DNA of 64,000 bases from positions 2,681,635 to 2,745,634 of the forward strand of contig CP139021.1 of the NCBI GenBank assembly GCA_034044135.1, read 5' to 3'. This document shows positions 34,984 to 43,811 of this stretch, piece by piece (position 1 is the first letter of the stretch; the number at the start of each line of letters is the position of its first letter). The position numbers were made by a program, and so were the translations under genes. Under the pieces are notes generated by a model. That model was given only the letters and a program-made list of their open reading frames with translations, was not told the DNA's origin and searched no databases. Origin of the DNA: Flammeovirgaceae bacterium SG7u.111. GTDB lineage: Bacteria; Bacteroidota; Bacteroidia; Cytophagales; Flammeovirgaceae.

Positions 34984-35379
34984 CTAAGTTATGTAGCGAA
35001 ATATTGATCTTTTTCTTTTTTGTGCCTTGTTGTACATAACTTTGAAGTACTCTGTGTAAGCTTCTTGTTCAAGGAATTTTTCAATGAATACTGCTTGTTG
35101 TTTGCTATCAGACAGTTGAAGCCCAACCACGGCGCAGTAGTACTGTGGTGCTACTTCTTGTTTGGTATTTAATACATTGACTAAGCTGATCACTTCTTCG
35201 GCACTTCTGGTCTTGAGTGAGTCTAGCCTGTATGCTCTTGTTTGGGGGGTAGGGTATTGGATGAAACCAATTTCCTCTAAAAATGAAATGCCCTCTTCTG
35301 AATTGAGAAAAAGTTGTGAGTCAGTGCTTTGGGTGCATCCAATTAAGAGCAGGAAAATAAATGTTTTGATGTTGTTCAT
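34984..35379 (-). CDS. Small lipoprotein, N-terminal part (probable frameshift near its end)
   Basis: This 131-residue frame has a lipoprotein signal MNNIKTFIFLLLIGC (lipobox LIGC) and then a helical domain with SEEGISFLEEIGFIQYPTP and TRSAEEVISLVNVLNTKQ. Near its end, in CAAAAAAGAAAAAG (about 35025), a single missing A would explain the change from the tail RKRSIFRYIT to the neighbouring frame KKINISLHNLAQSLDADQT. The first 44 residues have a truncated paralogue beside the RAYT at 19619-19816, and the regions upstream of both genes are also similar. Function unknown. Confidence 0.6.
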   Translation of the reverse strand: MNNIKTFIFLLLIGCTQSTDSQLFLNSEEGISFLEEIGFIQYPTPQTRAYRLDSLKTRSAEEVISLVNVLNTKQEVAPQYYCAVVGLQLSDSKQQAVFIEKFLEQEAYTEYFKVMYNKAQKRKRSIFRYIT

Positions 35380-35828
35380 AGTGCGGACGGTATAGGTTCT
35401 TAAACCTGATACCGATTGCTTTCCAACTGATATCAGGTTGCCAATTTAATAATAGATACGCTAATGCCCGCTATAAACAAACAAAGGCTTCGTGCAATAT
35501 GTGAGTGGTATAGGAGTACCCGTTTCTAGCCCTTGCCTATACCTTCCGTTTCAGCACGATTTTCCACAACATAAACTTCCCGTTCGGTTATGGAACGCAG
35601 CAATGGAATGAGCGTTTTCCATTAAATTTATACCTAATTGTCCCTTTTTGTGAAAAAATCAAACTATCCTTTTTGACCGTTATTGCCTCGTATACAAACC
35701 GTACTTAGTTTTGTAACTATAAAAATTATAGTATGATTTTGATTTAGTTAATCTGAATTAATTTATACATGCAAAAAGCATTTTTCATGTAATTAAAGGA
35801 CTTTTTAAGAACATATAACAAATTCGAA
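35380..35828. other. Divergent spacer with paralogous segment
   Basis: Bases about 35380-35500 resemble 19817-20100: AGGTTGCCAAT, ATAGATACGCTAAT and GGCTTCGTGCAATA recur in the same order. The remainder (to 35828) is AT-rich and shows no gene, hairpin or clear promoter. Confidence 0.45.
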
Positions 35829-36842
35829 ATGAAAGCAATAGGATTTAAGAAATCGTTACCTATCACAGAAAAAGACAGTTTTATTGAGTTTGAAACTGAG
35901 AAGCCGTCGCCAACTGGCTTCGACCTTTTGGTGAAAATATCGGCTATTTCGGTGAACCCTGTGGATTTTAAGATCAGGCAAAATGCGGCAAAAGACACGG
36001 TACTCGATACGCCCAAGGTTATAGGGTGGGATGCGGTAGGTACTGTGGAGGCAGTAGGTGATAAGGCTTCACGGTTCAAAGTAGGAGATGAGGTGTTTTA
36101 TGCCGGCGACCTCACCCGAAGCGGGAGCAATGCGGAGTTCCAATTGGTGGACGAACGCATAGTAGGTGCCAAACCCAAAAAATTAAGTATTGCAGAAGCT
36201 GCCGCTATTCCTTTAACGGGTTTAACCGCTTGGGAGTCGCTTTTTGACCGTATCAAAATCAACCCTGAAAAAGATAAAGGAAAAACGGTGTTGATCTTGG
36301 CTGGTGCCGGTGGTGTAGGCTCTATCGCCATACAAATTGCCAAAAAAGTAGCAGGGCTTACCGTAATTGCTACGGCATCCAGGCCAGATTCTGTACAGTG
36401 GTGCAAAGATTTGGGTGCTGATTTTGTAGTGAACCACTACCACCTAAAAGAGGAGCTAGGGAAAATTGGTCATAGTCAAGTAGATTATATCCTAGATTTT
36501 GTAGACCTTGGAGGGTATTGGGATACTGCTGCTGAAATCATAAAACCTCAAGGTCATATAGTTTCTATTACAGGTAGTAGCAAGCCATTGAACCTAGATA
36601 TCCTCAAGGTCAAAAGTGTTTCTTTCTCTTGGGAGTTGATGTACACTCGCTCTATGTTTACCACGGACGATATAGAAAGGCAACACGAAATATTGAATGA
36701 AATAGCTAGCTTGTTGGATAACGGAACGCTAAAAACCACGCTGACAACAACCTTGGAAGGCTTCACGGTGGAAAACTTAAAAAAAGCGCATGAAATGCAG
36801 GAGTCTGGAAAGACAATAGGTAAAACAGTGATTCTATTTTAA
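35829..36842 (+). CDS. Zinc-type alcohol dehydrogenase / quinone oxidoreductase family protein
   Basis: This 337-residue medium-chain reductase has an N-terminal GroES-like domain (ISVNPVDFKIRQ, VIGWDAVGTVEAVG) and an NADP-binding Rossmann domain with ILAGAGGVGSIAIQIAKK. The zinc-ligand cysteines of true alcohol dehydrogenases are not seen, so it is probably an NADPH:quinone or enone reductase. It closely fits the ZADH family that starts MKAIGF and ends with GKTIGKTVI. The next gene, an antibiotic-biosynthesis-monooxygenase-fold protein, follows after 52 bp. Such pairs are often induced by electrophile or quinone stress. Confidence 0.87.
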   Translation: MKAIGFKKSLPITEKDSFIEFETEKPSPTGFDLLVKISAISVNPVDFKIRQNAAKDTVLDTPKVIGWDAVGTVEAVGDKASRFKVGDEVFYAGDLTRSGSNAEFQLVDERIVGAKPKKLSIAEAAAIPLTGLTAWESLFDRIKINPEKDKGKTVLILAGAGGVGSIAIQIAKKVAGLTVIATASRPDSVQWCKDLGADFVVNHYHLKEELGKIGHSQVDYILDFVDLGGYWDTAAEIIKPQGHIVSITGSSKPLNLDILKVKSVSFSWELMYTRSMFTTDDIERQHEILNEIASLLDNGTLKTTLTTTLEGFTVENLKKAHEMQESGKTIGKTVILF

Positions 36843-36894
36843 GGTATAAACCTTTATTTTTACCCTAAATAATCACTATTAAAAAGTCAGAAAA

Positions 36895-37191
36895 ATGGCA
36901 GAACAGAAATTAACGATTGTGGCGAGGATATTGGCAAAGGCTGAAAAAAGGGCCTTGGTGAAAAGCGAATTGCTAAAGCTAATTGAGGTTACTAGGGCAG
37001 AAGAAGGGTGTATCAATTATGATTTACACCAAGACAACGAGAACGAAAACCTATTCCTGTTTTTTGAGAATTGGGAAAGTAAGGAACTGTGGCAAAAGCA
37101 TATGGAAAACACTCACTTGGCTGAATATGTGAAAGCAACTGATGGTGCTGTAGAAGAGTTTGTGTTAAACGAAATGACGCATATAGGTTAG
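36895..37191 (+). CDS. Putative quinol monooxygenase (ABM-fold, YgiN-like)
   Basis: This 98-residue protein has the dimeric alpha+beta barrel typical of the antibiotic biosynthesis monooxygenase fold. LTIVARILAKAEKR forms the first strand and helix, EEGCINYDLHQDNENENLF the second and third, and ENWESKELWQKHMENTHL the family signature with Trp and His. YgiN-type proteins act on quinols. Being downstream of a quinone reductase-like gene and ending at a shared terminator, it is likely part of the same two-gene operon. Confidence 0.82.
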   Translation: MAEQKLTIVARILAKAEKRALVKSELLKLIEVTRAEEGCINYDLHQDNENENLFLFFENWESKELWQKHMENTHLAEYVKATDGAVEEFVLNEMTHIG

Positions 37192-37232
37192 GGTAAAGTA
37201 TTTGGCGTAAACCAAGTTGAAAATAGATGTAG

Positions 37233-37266
37233 AAAGCACAGACTATAGAAAGTCTGTGCTTTTTTT
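37233..37266. terminator. Bidirectional terminator between ABM and BamA-like genes
   Basis: AAAGCACAGACT (37233-37244) pairs with AGTCTGTGCTTT (37251-37262), with T7 after it and A-rich sequence before it. The BamA-like gene on the other strand ends at 37268. Confidence 0.85.
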
Positions 37267-37267
37267 G

Positions 37268-39778
37268 TTAAAAAGGATAACCAATGCCTATGTTATAAAT
37301 CACATCACCTTGGGTGGAGAAGATGTTTTTGAAACTAAATTCATCGCCAACCCAGCGTTCGCCCAAGGATTCTGACGGATCCATAAGTTTTACACCAGCA
37401 TCGAGCCTTACTAGCAGGAAGTCAAAATTCAGTCGGATGCCCAATCCTCCCCCGAGGGCAATTTCCCTCCAAAAGCTTTTGCTAAAGCCTGAGCCAGGGC
37501 GGGCAGGATCATCCTTCAAGGTCCAAATGTTGGTGGCATCTAGGAAAAGCGCTCCCTCAAAAAAGCTAAATAAGTCTCTTCTAAGCTCTAGGTTGGCTTC
37601 TAAGATAATCTCACCCGGCTGCTCAAAGCGAAAGCGTTGGTTGCCGTTGTCAAGTGTGTCGGTAGAGGAAAAGGAACCAGGTCCAAGCCTTCGGGCAGGC
37701 CAAGCGCGGTTGCTGTTACTTCCTCCAGTAAAGAAATACTTTTCATAAGGCATACCCGGCGTGGTGCCATACGGTCGGGCTACTCCCACATGGAAGCGAG
37801 TTGCCAATTGGCCACTTTTGCCAACAGGTACACCAAAACGGTTGTCAAAATCACCTTTTATGTAGCGGAAATAGCGTAAGTCGAGGATAGAACCTTGTTC
37901 ATCTATCAGCCCCGTTTGGTTGTAAAGCCCGAAAAACGTTCCACCAGATTCTACGTACACCTTGTAGAACTTAGATTTCCGCTGCTGGAAACCAAAAATG
38001 TTATCGGTGTAGAGGTAATAAGCATTCAGGTTAGATACCAAAGAGCTGTCAAAACTGTTTTTGAGCGTCGAGCCTTGTTGTTCCAGCTCATCCAACCTTT
38101 CCCTAAACTCATCTGAAATCTCCTTCGTATTTACTACCCCAAGGTCGAAGGGACTGAAATTAAAAAGCCCATTTCTATTGGTACGCCACTGATAGCTCAC
38201 CGCACTTTTCAGGTTCACACGTGTGTACTCGGGCCTATCTATGTACGCCCAGCCTCCCGAAAGCTTGGTGATAGGGATTTTTCTAAACAGTTTTCGTTTG
38301 GTATGGCTGCGCATAGGAAAAATAATCCGAGGAAAAGAGAGCGATAGGTTTGCCCCGTATTCTTGACTATCGAGGCTTTGTCCTTCTTGCGTACCTCGCT
38401 GTACATCCACGGCTGCCCGCACGCTCAGCTCTAATATTTCACAACCTTTAAACACATTTCTGTCAATAAGTGAAAGGCTTACAAAAGGACCTGGCAACGA
38501 TTGGAATACATTGAGTCCTCCTTCCAAAGAATATTGGTATTTGGGGTAAGGACTGGTGAAAATACTTGCTTTTATGTGTCCACCCGTAGTATCAAAATTA
38601 ATGTTCACAAACTTGAAGATATCGAGACGGGCCAACGATACTTGCGTGTTTTCCACATTGGTAAGGCTGTAGGGTTCTCCCGGGCGGATAAAAATCTTTC
38701 TATCCAACACCTTTTTCGAATAGCTGCTTTCCCCTTCTATATACTCGATATCTTTGTAGTAAGAAATATTTTCCCCTCGGCTTGTATTTACATCAACGTC
38801 CGTTTCAAACACTACTTCATCAATCATAAATTTTTTATGCCCACCCTTGTTTGCATCGTTTTTTATGGTAACGTCTATGTCCACAAAGTTTTGCGACAAG
38901 GTATCGTTTACCTCAAAAAAGACATACGATTGCCTAAATTCATAATAGCCATTGTCCTGTAGCACTCGTGTGATTCTTATCCGCTCTTTTTCAATATTTT
39001 TCTCATTGTAAATATCTCCTTCCTCTAGGGCAGCTTTTTTGAAATTATTGCCAAGAACCTCCAAAATAGCCGTGTCGGGTATATGGTAAAAAAGGTTGCG
39101 GATTCTGTAAGGTTTGCCTTCCTCCACAATATATTCTACGTTGATGAGTTTCTCTTCCAATGTATCGAGGGTAATGCTCACTTTCCCATCAAAATACCCC
39201 CTCGACTGAAGGTATTTTTCCATTTGTTCTTGGGTATATTCGGAAATATCGTGGTTGTAAATAGAAGGAGGTTCGCCTATGGAACTCATCATCCAGTTCC
39301 CATTTTTCAGCTTGTTTTCCAGCTTCAATACTTTTTCCTCCTTTTTTCTGAGCAAAGCACGAATATCTTTCAGGATTTTGGTAGAGTCTTTGGTAAGCTC
39401 CTCTTCCTTTTTATCAATCCCGTTAACCTCCACAGAGTCCAATTGAAATTGAAGCTCCCTTATCTTCGTATCGTATTTTACAATGGTTTCCTCTAGCCGA
39501 AGACTATCCTTCGATTTGGTTTTGTCGAAGCGCTTCTTTCCTATATTGTAGGCATACAAGTAGGGCATCATAGGTAGGTAAATGATTTTGCGGTTGGGCT
39601 TTTGGCGGTAAAATACTTCCAACTCTTCCCCTTCAATGTACTTATTCTTTTTGATGGATTGGTTGAAAATTAAATACTCGCCCTCCTTTAGGTTTTTAAC
39701 TGGTACACACGAAGTTCCCAGAAACAAGAGTATCGCTAAGCCAAGCAATAGCTTTGGCCAGCTTCGTCTGTTTGCCAT
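37268..39778 (-). CDS. BamA/TamA-family outer-membrane protein with lipoprotein signal
   Basis: This protein of about 836 residues starts MANRRSWPKLLLGLAILLFL and has the lipobox LGTSC. A periplasmic part contains a Lys/Glu coiled coil (about 110-165) and POTRA-like repeats (EYIVEEGKPYRIRNLFYHI; ITRVLQDNGYYEF; IFIRPGEPYSLTNVENTQ). A C-terminal 16-strand-type barrel has GGSNSNRAWPARRLGPGSF in the loop-6 position and a terminal IGYPF that fits a beta-signal. It is probably an outer-membrane insertase or translocase specific to Bacteroidota. ATG 39832 would add 18 residues before a normal signal peptide and is less likely. Confidence 0.88.
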   Translation of the reverse strand: MANRRSWPKLLLGLAILLFLGTSCVPVKNLKEGEYLIFNQSIKKNKYIEGEELEVFYRQKPNRKIIYLPMMPYLYAYNIGKKRFDKTKSKDSLRLEETIVKYDTKIRELQFQLDSVEVNGIDKKEEELTKDSTKILKDIRALLRKKEEKVLKLENKLKNGNWMMSSIGEPPSIYNHDISEYTQEQMEKYLQSRGYFDGKVSITLDTLEEKLINVEYIVEEGKPYRIRNLFYHIPDTAILEVLGNNFKKAALEEGDIYNEKNIEKERIRITRVLQDNGYYEFRQSYVFFEVNDTLSQNFVDIDVTIKNDANKGGHKKFMIDEVVFETDVDVNTSRGENISYYKDIEYIEGESSYSKKVLDRKIFIRPGEPYSLTNVENTQVSLARLDIFKFVNINFDTTGGHIKASIFTSPYPKYQYSLEGGLNVFQSLPGPFVSLSLIDRNVFKGCEILELSVRAAVDVQRGTQEGQSLDSQEYGANLSLSFPRIIFPMRSHTKRKLFRKIPITKLSGGWAYIDRPEYTRVNLKSAVSYQWRTNRNGLFNFSPFDLGVVNTKEISDEFRERLDELEQQGSTLKNSFDSSLVSNLNAYYLYTDNIFGFQQRKSKFYKVYVESGGTFFGLYNQTGLIDEQGSILDLRYFRYIKGDFDNRFGVPVGKSGQLATRFHVGVARPYGTTPGMPYEKYFFTGGSNSNRAWPARRLGPGSFSSTDTLDNGNQRFRFEQPGEIILEANLELRRDLFSFFEGALFLDATNIWTLKDDPARPGSGFSKSFWREIALGGGLGIRLNFDFLLVRLDAGVKLMDPSESLGERWVGDEFSFKNIFSTQGDVIYNIGIGYPF

Positions 39779-40055
39779 CAAATACCCTGATTCTGAGAAT
39801 ATAGTTGAGTTGCCCAAGTTCATATTATCCACCCACTTATTAAGGTGCGCTGGTCATTTTTGCGTTGTTTCCCTTCCTGATTATACAACAAACTACTCGC
39901 ACATTATTCTAAAAGACCCCACGCCTTTCAATAAAGGTGCAAAATGGGGCAGATAGATATACGGGTATGCTTGTTTAAAATAAAGATTCCGTAAAAATAC
40001 AGGTGTTTATGAAGAAGTAGTGTTAAAAAACTTAAAAATAAGCTGCTAAAGATGG

Positions 40056-40085
40056 TTTGCCGCTTTCCCAAAAAAGCTATTTTTG
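40056..40085 (+). promoter_or_regulatory. Bacteroidota-type promoter for the SpoU methyltransferase gene
   Basis: TTTG at 40056-40059, an 18-base spacer and TATTTTTG at 40078-40085 match the -33 TTTG and -7 TAnnTTTG consensus fully. The TTG start at 40114 then follows with a leader of about 20 bases. Confidence 0.6.
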
Positions 40086-40113
40086 CTCGATCGGGTATCA
40101 AAATTATCAAAAT

Positions 40114-40866
40114 TTGAACAAAAATCAGCTTAAACTTATCAAGTCGCTCCATCTCAAAAAGAACCGCACGAAAGAAGGGTTGTTTTTTGTAGAAGGGAGA
40201 AAAAACGTATTGGAACTAGTAACGGGCAGCTTTGAAATGGTGGAAATTTTTGCTACTAGGGAGTTTATGGACTTGTACGGGCGTGAACTAAGAAGGTTTG
40301 CTTGTCCCGTAACAGAAAGTAGCCAGAAAGCATTGGAGAGCGCGGGAACATTTCAGAGCAATGACCAGGCCCTCGCCTTGGTAAAGCTTCCCCCAGATAC
40401 ATTTACAGCTCCGAAGTATGAAGGAGGGTTAGTACTTGCGCTCGACGATGTGCGGGATCCGGGAAACTTAGGGACGATCTTGAGGATTGCCGATTGGTAT
40501 GGGATCAAGCAAGTAATTTGTTCGGAAAATACGACCGACCTTTTTAATCCGAAGGTGATCAACTCCTCTATGGGTTCTTTCTTGAGGGTTCAGACGGTCT
40601 ATATTGATTTGGTTTCTTACCTAGAAAACTTGCCGTCACATGTGCGTTCGTTTGGGGCGTTTATGGAAGGAGATAATTTGCATAAAGAAAAAGAGCTTCC
40701 AGCAGATGCTGTTTTGGTGTTGGGAAATGAATCGAATGGGATCAGCCCGGCTCTCGAAAAAGTGATAGGGAAGAAGATTACCATCCCGAGCTTTGGTGGT
40801 GCCGAATCGCTCAACGTGGCGACAGCTTGTGCAGTCATATGTGATAATTTTAGGCAGAAGGGGTGA
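40114..40866 (+). CDS. TrmH/SpoU-family RNA 2'-O-methyltransferase
   Basis: This protein of about 250 residues starts at TTG 40114 (MNKNQLKLIKSLHLKKNR). It has the SpoU substrate-binding N-terminal domain (FFVEGRKNVLEL) and the knotted SAM domain with motif 1 LALDDVRDPGNLGTILRIAD, motif 2 VLVLGNESNGISPAL and motif 3 IPSFGGAESLNVATA. It should methylate a ribose in rRNA or tRNA. The longer frame from the TTG at 40057 overlaps the promoter and adds unconserved residues. It is divergent from the BamA-like gene. Confidence 0.88.
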   Translation: MNKNQLKLIKSLHLKKNRTKEGLFFVEGRKNVLELVTGSFEMVEIFATREFMDLYGRELRRFACPVTESSQKALESAGTFQSNDQALALVKLPPDTFTAPKYEGGLVLALDDVRDPGNLGTILRIADWYGIKQVICSENTTDLFNPKVINSSMGSFLRVQTVYIDLVSYLENLPSHVRSFGAFMEGDNLHKEKELPADAVLVLGNESNGISPALEKVIGKKITIPSFGGAESLNVATACAVICDNFRQKG

Positions 40867-40924
40867 TGTGAGGATGAGATGATTTGCTAATGTGCTGATG
40901 AAATAGTTTTCTATAGCTTACACT

Positions 40925-40975
40925 GGCGGGAGCATCTCGCTCGTGCCTAAACATTGATCTCAAGCGTCCGCTTGA
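40925..40975. repeat. Solo REP-like palindrome pair
   Basis: GGCGGGAGC (40925-40933) faces GCTCGTGCC (40939-40947) with 7 of 9 matches. Just after it, TCAAGCG-TC-CGCTTGA (40960-40975) is a perfect 7-bp palindrome. The CAAGCG/CGCTTG core recalls the RAYT-flanking REP at 17971. A worn copy of the second palindrome (TCTCAAGCGTTCGGTTG) is at about 4118. No transposase is adjacent. Confidence 0.4.
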
Positions 40976-41066
40976 TTTGACACCAAGTTATGTATCAATT
41001 TAGTAAGATATTAGATAAATATAAAGAGCTAACCAATCTAGTTTTTGGATTGACTTAAAAAGAAGA

Positions 41067-41690
41067 ATGGAGAAAGAAAAACTGGAAACCATTTTGGAGA
41101 AACATGTACCCGAGGGGGCTGCACCTTTTTTGGTAGAATGGATACTTCGCTACCAAATAGGGGTGAAGATCACCAAAGAAAGGGCAAGCAAGTTTGGGGA
41201 CTACCGCCCACCGTTTGGGAACAATGGGCATAGGATCAGCATCAACCACAACCTTTCCCCCTACCAGTTCCTCATTACGTTTGTACATGAAACTGCTCAC
41301 CTTGTCACGTGGGAGCAGCATAAAAACAAGGTCCAGCCTCATGGAAAAGAATGGAAAAATAATTTCAAAATGCTCATGCAGCCTTTCCTCAACGAAACAT
41401 TTTTCCCCAGTCAAATCCTCCCTTCTCTGAGGAAATATATGAAAGACCCCGGCGCATCTAGTGCAGGAGATGCTCGGCTCTACAAAGCCCTCGATGAACT
41501 AAAAAATGAAGACAATGGAAGCGTTTACCTCGAAAAACTACCCTTCAATGCCGTGTTCTTCCTAGAAGATGGACGGAAATTCCAAAAGCACGAAAAGCTC
41601 CGTAAAAACTACATGTGTATGGAAATTCGAACCAAAAGACTTTTCAAAATCAGCCCCATCGCAAGGGTTTTTCCTGAGAAGAAGAGGTGA
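41067..41690 (+). CDS. SprT-like zinc metalloprotease-fold protein
   Basis: This 207-residue protein has the SprT-like core: helix IGVKITKERASKFGDYRPP, a strand HRISINHNLSPYQFL, and the zinc motif HETAHLVTWEQH (His-Glu-x-x-His at about 75-79). HGKEWKNNFKMLM and a C-terminal zinc-ribbon-like region lacking some cysteines follow. SprT-like proteins act on DNA-associated protein adducts in eukaryotes (SPRTN). The bacterial role is poorly defined. It is probably cytoplasmic as no signal peptide is seen. Confidence 0.82.
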   Translation: MEKEKLETILEKHVPEGAAPFLVEWILRYQIGVKITKERASKFGDYRPPFGNNGHRISINHNLSPYQFLITFVHETAHLVTWEQHKNKVQPHGKEWKNNFKMLMQPFLNETFFPSQILPSLRKYMKDPGASSAGDARLYKALDELKNEDNGSVYLEKLPFNAVFFLEDGRKFQKHEKLRKNYMCMEIRTKRLFKISPIARVFPEKKR

Positions 41691-41729
41691 AATATATTTT
41701 TACCAAGAAAAACATATTCAACACCCAAC

Positions 41730-42269
41730 ATGAAAAAAATATTAGCCATTAACGGAAGTGCAAGCGAAAACTCATCGAACCTTTCAATTTTGAAATGTTT
41801 TTCCCAGCTATTGGGAGATAGTTTTGAAGTAAAGATCATAGATGATTTAAGTGATCTTCCTCCTTTTAGAACTGCCCTTACGGCAAGGAACACTCCTGAA
41901 AAAGTGGTGCAGTTTCGGGAAGCCATAGCCGCAGCCGATGGAGTGATAATATGTACGCCTGAATATGTGTTCAGTATCCCGAGTGGGCTTAAAAATGTCT
42001 TGGAATGGTGCGTGTCTACTACTGTTTTTTCAAAGAAACCACTTGGGCTGATTACCGCAGCGGCAAACGGGGCAAAAGCCTATCAAGAGCTGCAACTAAT
42101 CATGAGAACAATAGAAGGTCTTTTTACTGAGGAAACTATGCTGCTTGTGCAAGGGGCAAAAGGGAAAATAAATGCCGAGGGGGAAATAGTAAACGATGAC
42201 CTGAAAATCAAGCTTGGTCAGCTGGCAAACGCATTTGTGGAGTTGGTGGAGCAGAATAGAGGGAAATAA
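41730..42269 (+). CDS. NAD(P)H-dependent FMN reductase family protein
   Basis: This 179-residue flavodoxin-like protein has AINGSASENSSNLSIL at the start (FMN phosphate loop), then CTPEYVFSIPSGLKNVLEWC, the characteristic motif where ribityl and isoalloxazine groups bind. KPLGLITAAANGAKAY follows. It would reduce FMN, quinones or azo compounds with NAD(P)H. It follows the SprT-like gene by 39 bp and may be co-transcribed with it. A strong bidirectional terminator comes directly after. Confidence 0.87.
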   Translation: MKKILAINGSASENSSNLSILKCFSQLLGDSFEVKIIDDLSDLPPFRTALTARNTPEKVVQFREAIAAADGVIICTPEYVFSIPSGLKNVLEWCVSTTVFSKKPLGLITAAANGAKAYQELQLIMRTIEGLFTEETMLLVQGAKGKINAEGEIVNDDLKIKLGQLANAFVELVEQNRGK

Positions 42270-42270
42270 A

Positions 42271-42316
42271 AAAGCTACAAAGAAACCACTTTTGGTTGTG
42301 GCTTTGTAGCTTTTTT
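42271..42316. terminator. Bidirectional terminator between FMN reductase and ABC1 kinase genes
   Basis: AAAGCTACAAAG (42271-42282) pairs with CTTTGTAGCTTT (42302-42313). An inner ACCAC/GTGG stem adds stability, and T6 follows on the plus strand, A6 on the minus. Confidence 0.88.
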
Positions 42317-42331
42317 ATTTTCAATCGGCTT

Positions 42332-43669
42332 TTATACCAGCTCGGTGAAGTTTTCCAACTTCCAAGTAGAGCGAGTGCTTATGTTTGCCTTCAGCTCGTT
42401 AAGGATAGAGTACAAGCCGAAGTAGGTTCTATTGATGTACAAACCGTCTTTTGCTCCCCTTGGCTTCTTCGAATTCTTGAGCACTTTTACATTAGAGGTC
42501 TGCTCGCCAAAGTCATAGATTTCTTGGAAATAATCATCATTCCCAAAATCGAAAGTGGGGGAATAAAACGGTCTGCCCAACAAACTGATCATCGTTTTGA
42601 AAATACCGAACAGTTCCCTTTGTTCCTCAGCTGTATCGCTTTCATAAATAAATGTGAGCGACTTGAGGTTTTTCATCAACCGCTCATCTTCCTCCATAAG
42701 GTTCTTGTCTAGCAAGATGAAGTATTTCTCGTAATACTCTTTGGGAATTACTTTCACACAGCCAAAATCTATAATGCCCAATGTTCCATCATCCCTTATC
42801 AGGAAATTGCCAGGATGCGGGTCGGCATGCACTTCTAACATGCTATGGATTTGGAAATCGTAAAAATCCCAAAGAGCTTGCCCAATCTTATTTCTCACTT
42901 CTTGGCTAGGATTGGTCTGCAAAAACTCTCCTAGGTGCATTCCTTCCAGCCAGTCCATTGTGAGGACATGCTTGCAAGATAGATCTGGATAATAGCTTGG
43001 GAAATAGAGATTTGGGATGTGCATGGTAGCTTCCGAAATAGCCTGAGAACGTTTTAGCTCTAAGTCGTAATCCGTTTCCGAAAGCATCATGGTTTCCACT
43101 TCGCTCATGTAATGGTCTACATCTTTCTCATTGAGGTTGAGCAGGTTTACCGCAAAAGGCTTTACTATTTTTAGGTCAGAGCTTATGCTTTCTGCCACGC
43201 CCGGATATTGGATCTTTACCGCAAACTTTTTTCCATCCAATTCCGCTTGGTGCACCTGCCCAATGGAAGCGGCATTTACCGCATCGTGGGTAAAGCTGTC
43301 AAACATATCGGAAGGACTTTTGCCAAAATACTTTTTGAACGTCCTCACCACAAGCGGAAAAGATAGGGGAGGGGCAGAGTACTGAGCCATCTGGAACTTT
43401 TGAGAATATTGCGATGGGAGCAGGTTCCTGTCCATGCTCATCATCTGGGCTATTTTCAGGGCACTGCCTTTCAATTCGCTAAAAGAATCGTAGATATCCT
43501 TCGCATTGTCCTCGTGCAGCTCATCTTTCGATAAAGAAGGGTCAACCACTTTCTTGGCATAATGCTTTACATAATTCCCACCTACTTTTACGCCGGTTTT
43601 CATAAACCTTGCGGCTCTTTGAACTTTGCTTGCAGGGATGCTGTCTTGAGTTTTAGTTTTTTTCGCCAT
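42332..43669 (-). CDS. ABC1/UbiB (AarF) family atypical kinase
   Basis: This 445-residue protein has the ABC1 fold markers: KLGSAL-like ELKGSALKIAQMM, QMAQYSAPPLSF (KxGQ-region neighbour), AASIGQVHQAEL (Ala-rich loop), VKIQYPGVAE, EADPHPGNF-type VHADPHPGNFLI and IIDFGCVKV. UbiB-family ATPases aid prenylquinone synthesis or lipid handling at the membrane. ATG 43669 (MAKKTKTQDS) is chosen over a TTG at 43726. The adjacent upstream gene in the same direction encodes a TetR-family regulator, a pairing that recurs in Bacteroidota and suggests that the two are controlled together. Confidence 0.88.
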   Translation of the reverse strand: MAKKTKTQDSIPASKVQRAARFMKTGVKVGGNYVKHYAKKVVDPSLSKDELHEDNAKDIYDSFSELKGSALKIAQMMSMDRNLLPSQYSQKFQMAQYSAPPLSFPLVVRTFKKYFGKSPSDMFDSFTHDAVNAASIGQVHQAELDGKKFAVKIQYPGVAESISSDLKIVKPFAVNLLNLNEKDVDHYMSEVETMMLSETDYDLELKRSQAISEATMHIPNLYFPSYYPDLSCKHVLTMDWLEGMHLGEFLQTNPSQEVRNKIGQALWDFYDFQIHSMLEVHADPHPGNFLIRDDGTLGIIDFGCVKVIPKEYYEKYFILLDKNLMEEDERLMKNLKSLTFIYESDTAEEQRELFGIFKTMISLLGRPFYSPTFDFGNDDYFQEIYDFGEQTSNVKVLKNSKKPRGAKDGLYINRTYFGLYSILNELKANISTRSTWKLENFTELV

Positions 43670-43811
43670 GTTAGAATTTTGATGTCGCTTTTCTTTAACC
43701 GCCTGTTCGCCGAAAGGGTTTGCCAAATAGAAGAAGCTTTCAAAAGTTTAAAAACATCTATTAAGATTTACATGCATTTTGAAACCATAAACATGAAACA
43801 AGCAACCTTTC

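Noticed and set aside
35020-35040. Programmed -1 frameshift in the lipoprotein gene
   Set aside because: The A-rich run is not in the phase required for an A-AAA-AAG-type slip and no downstream stem was found, so mutation or sequence error is preferred.
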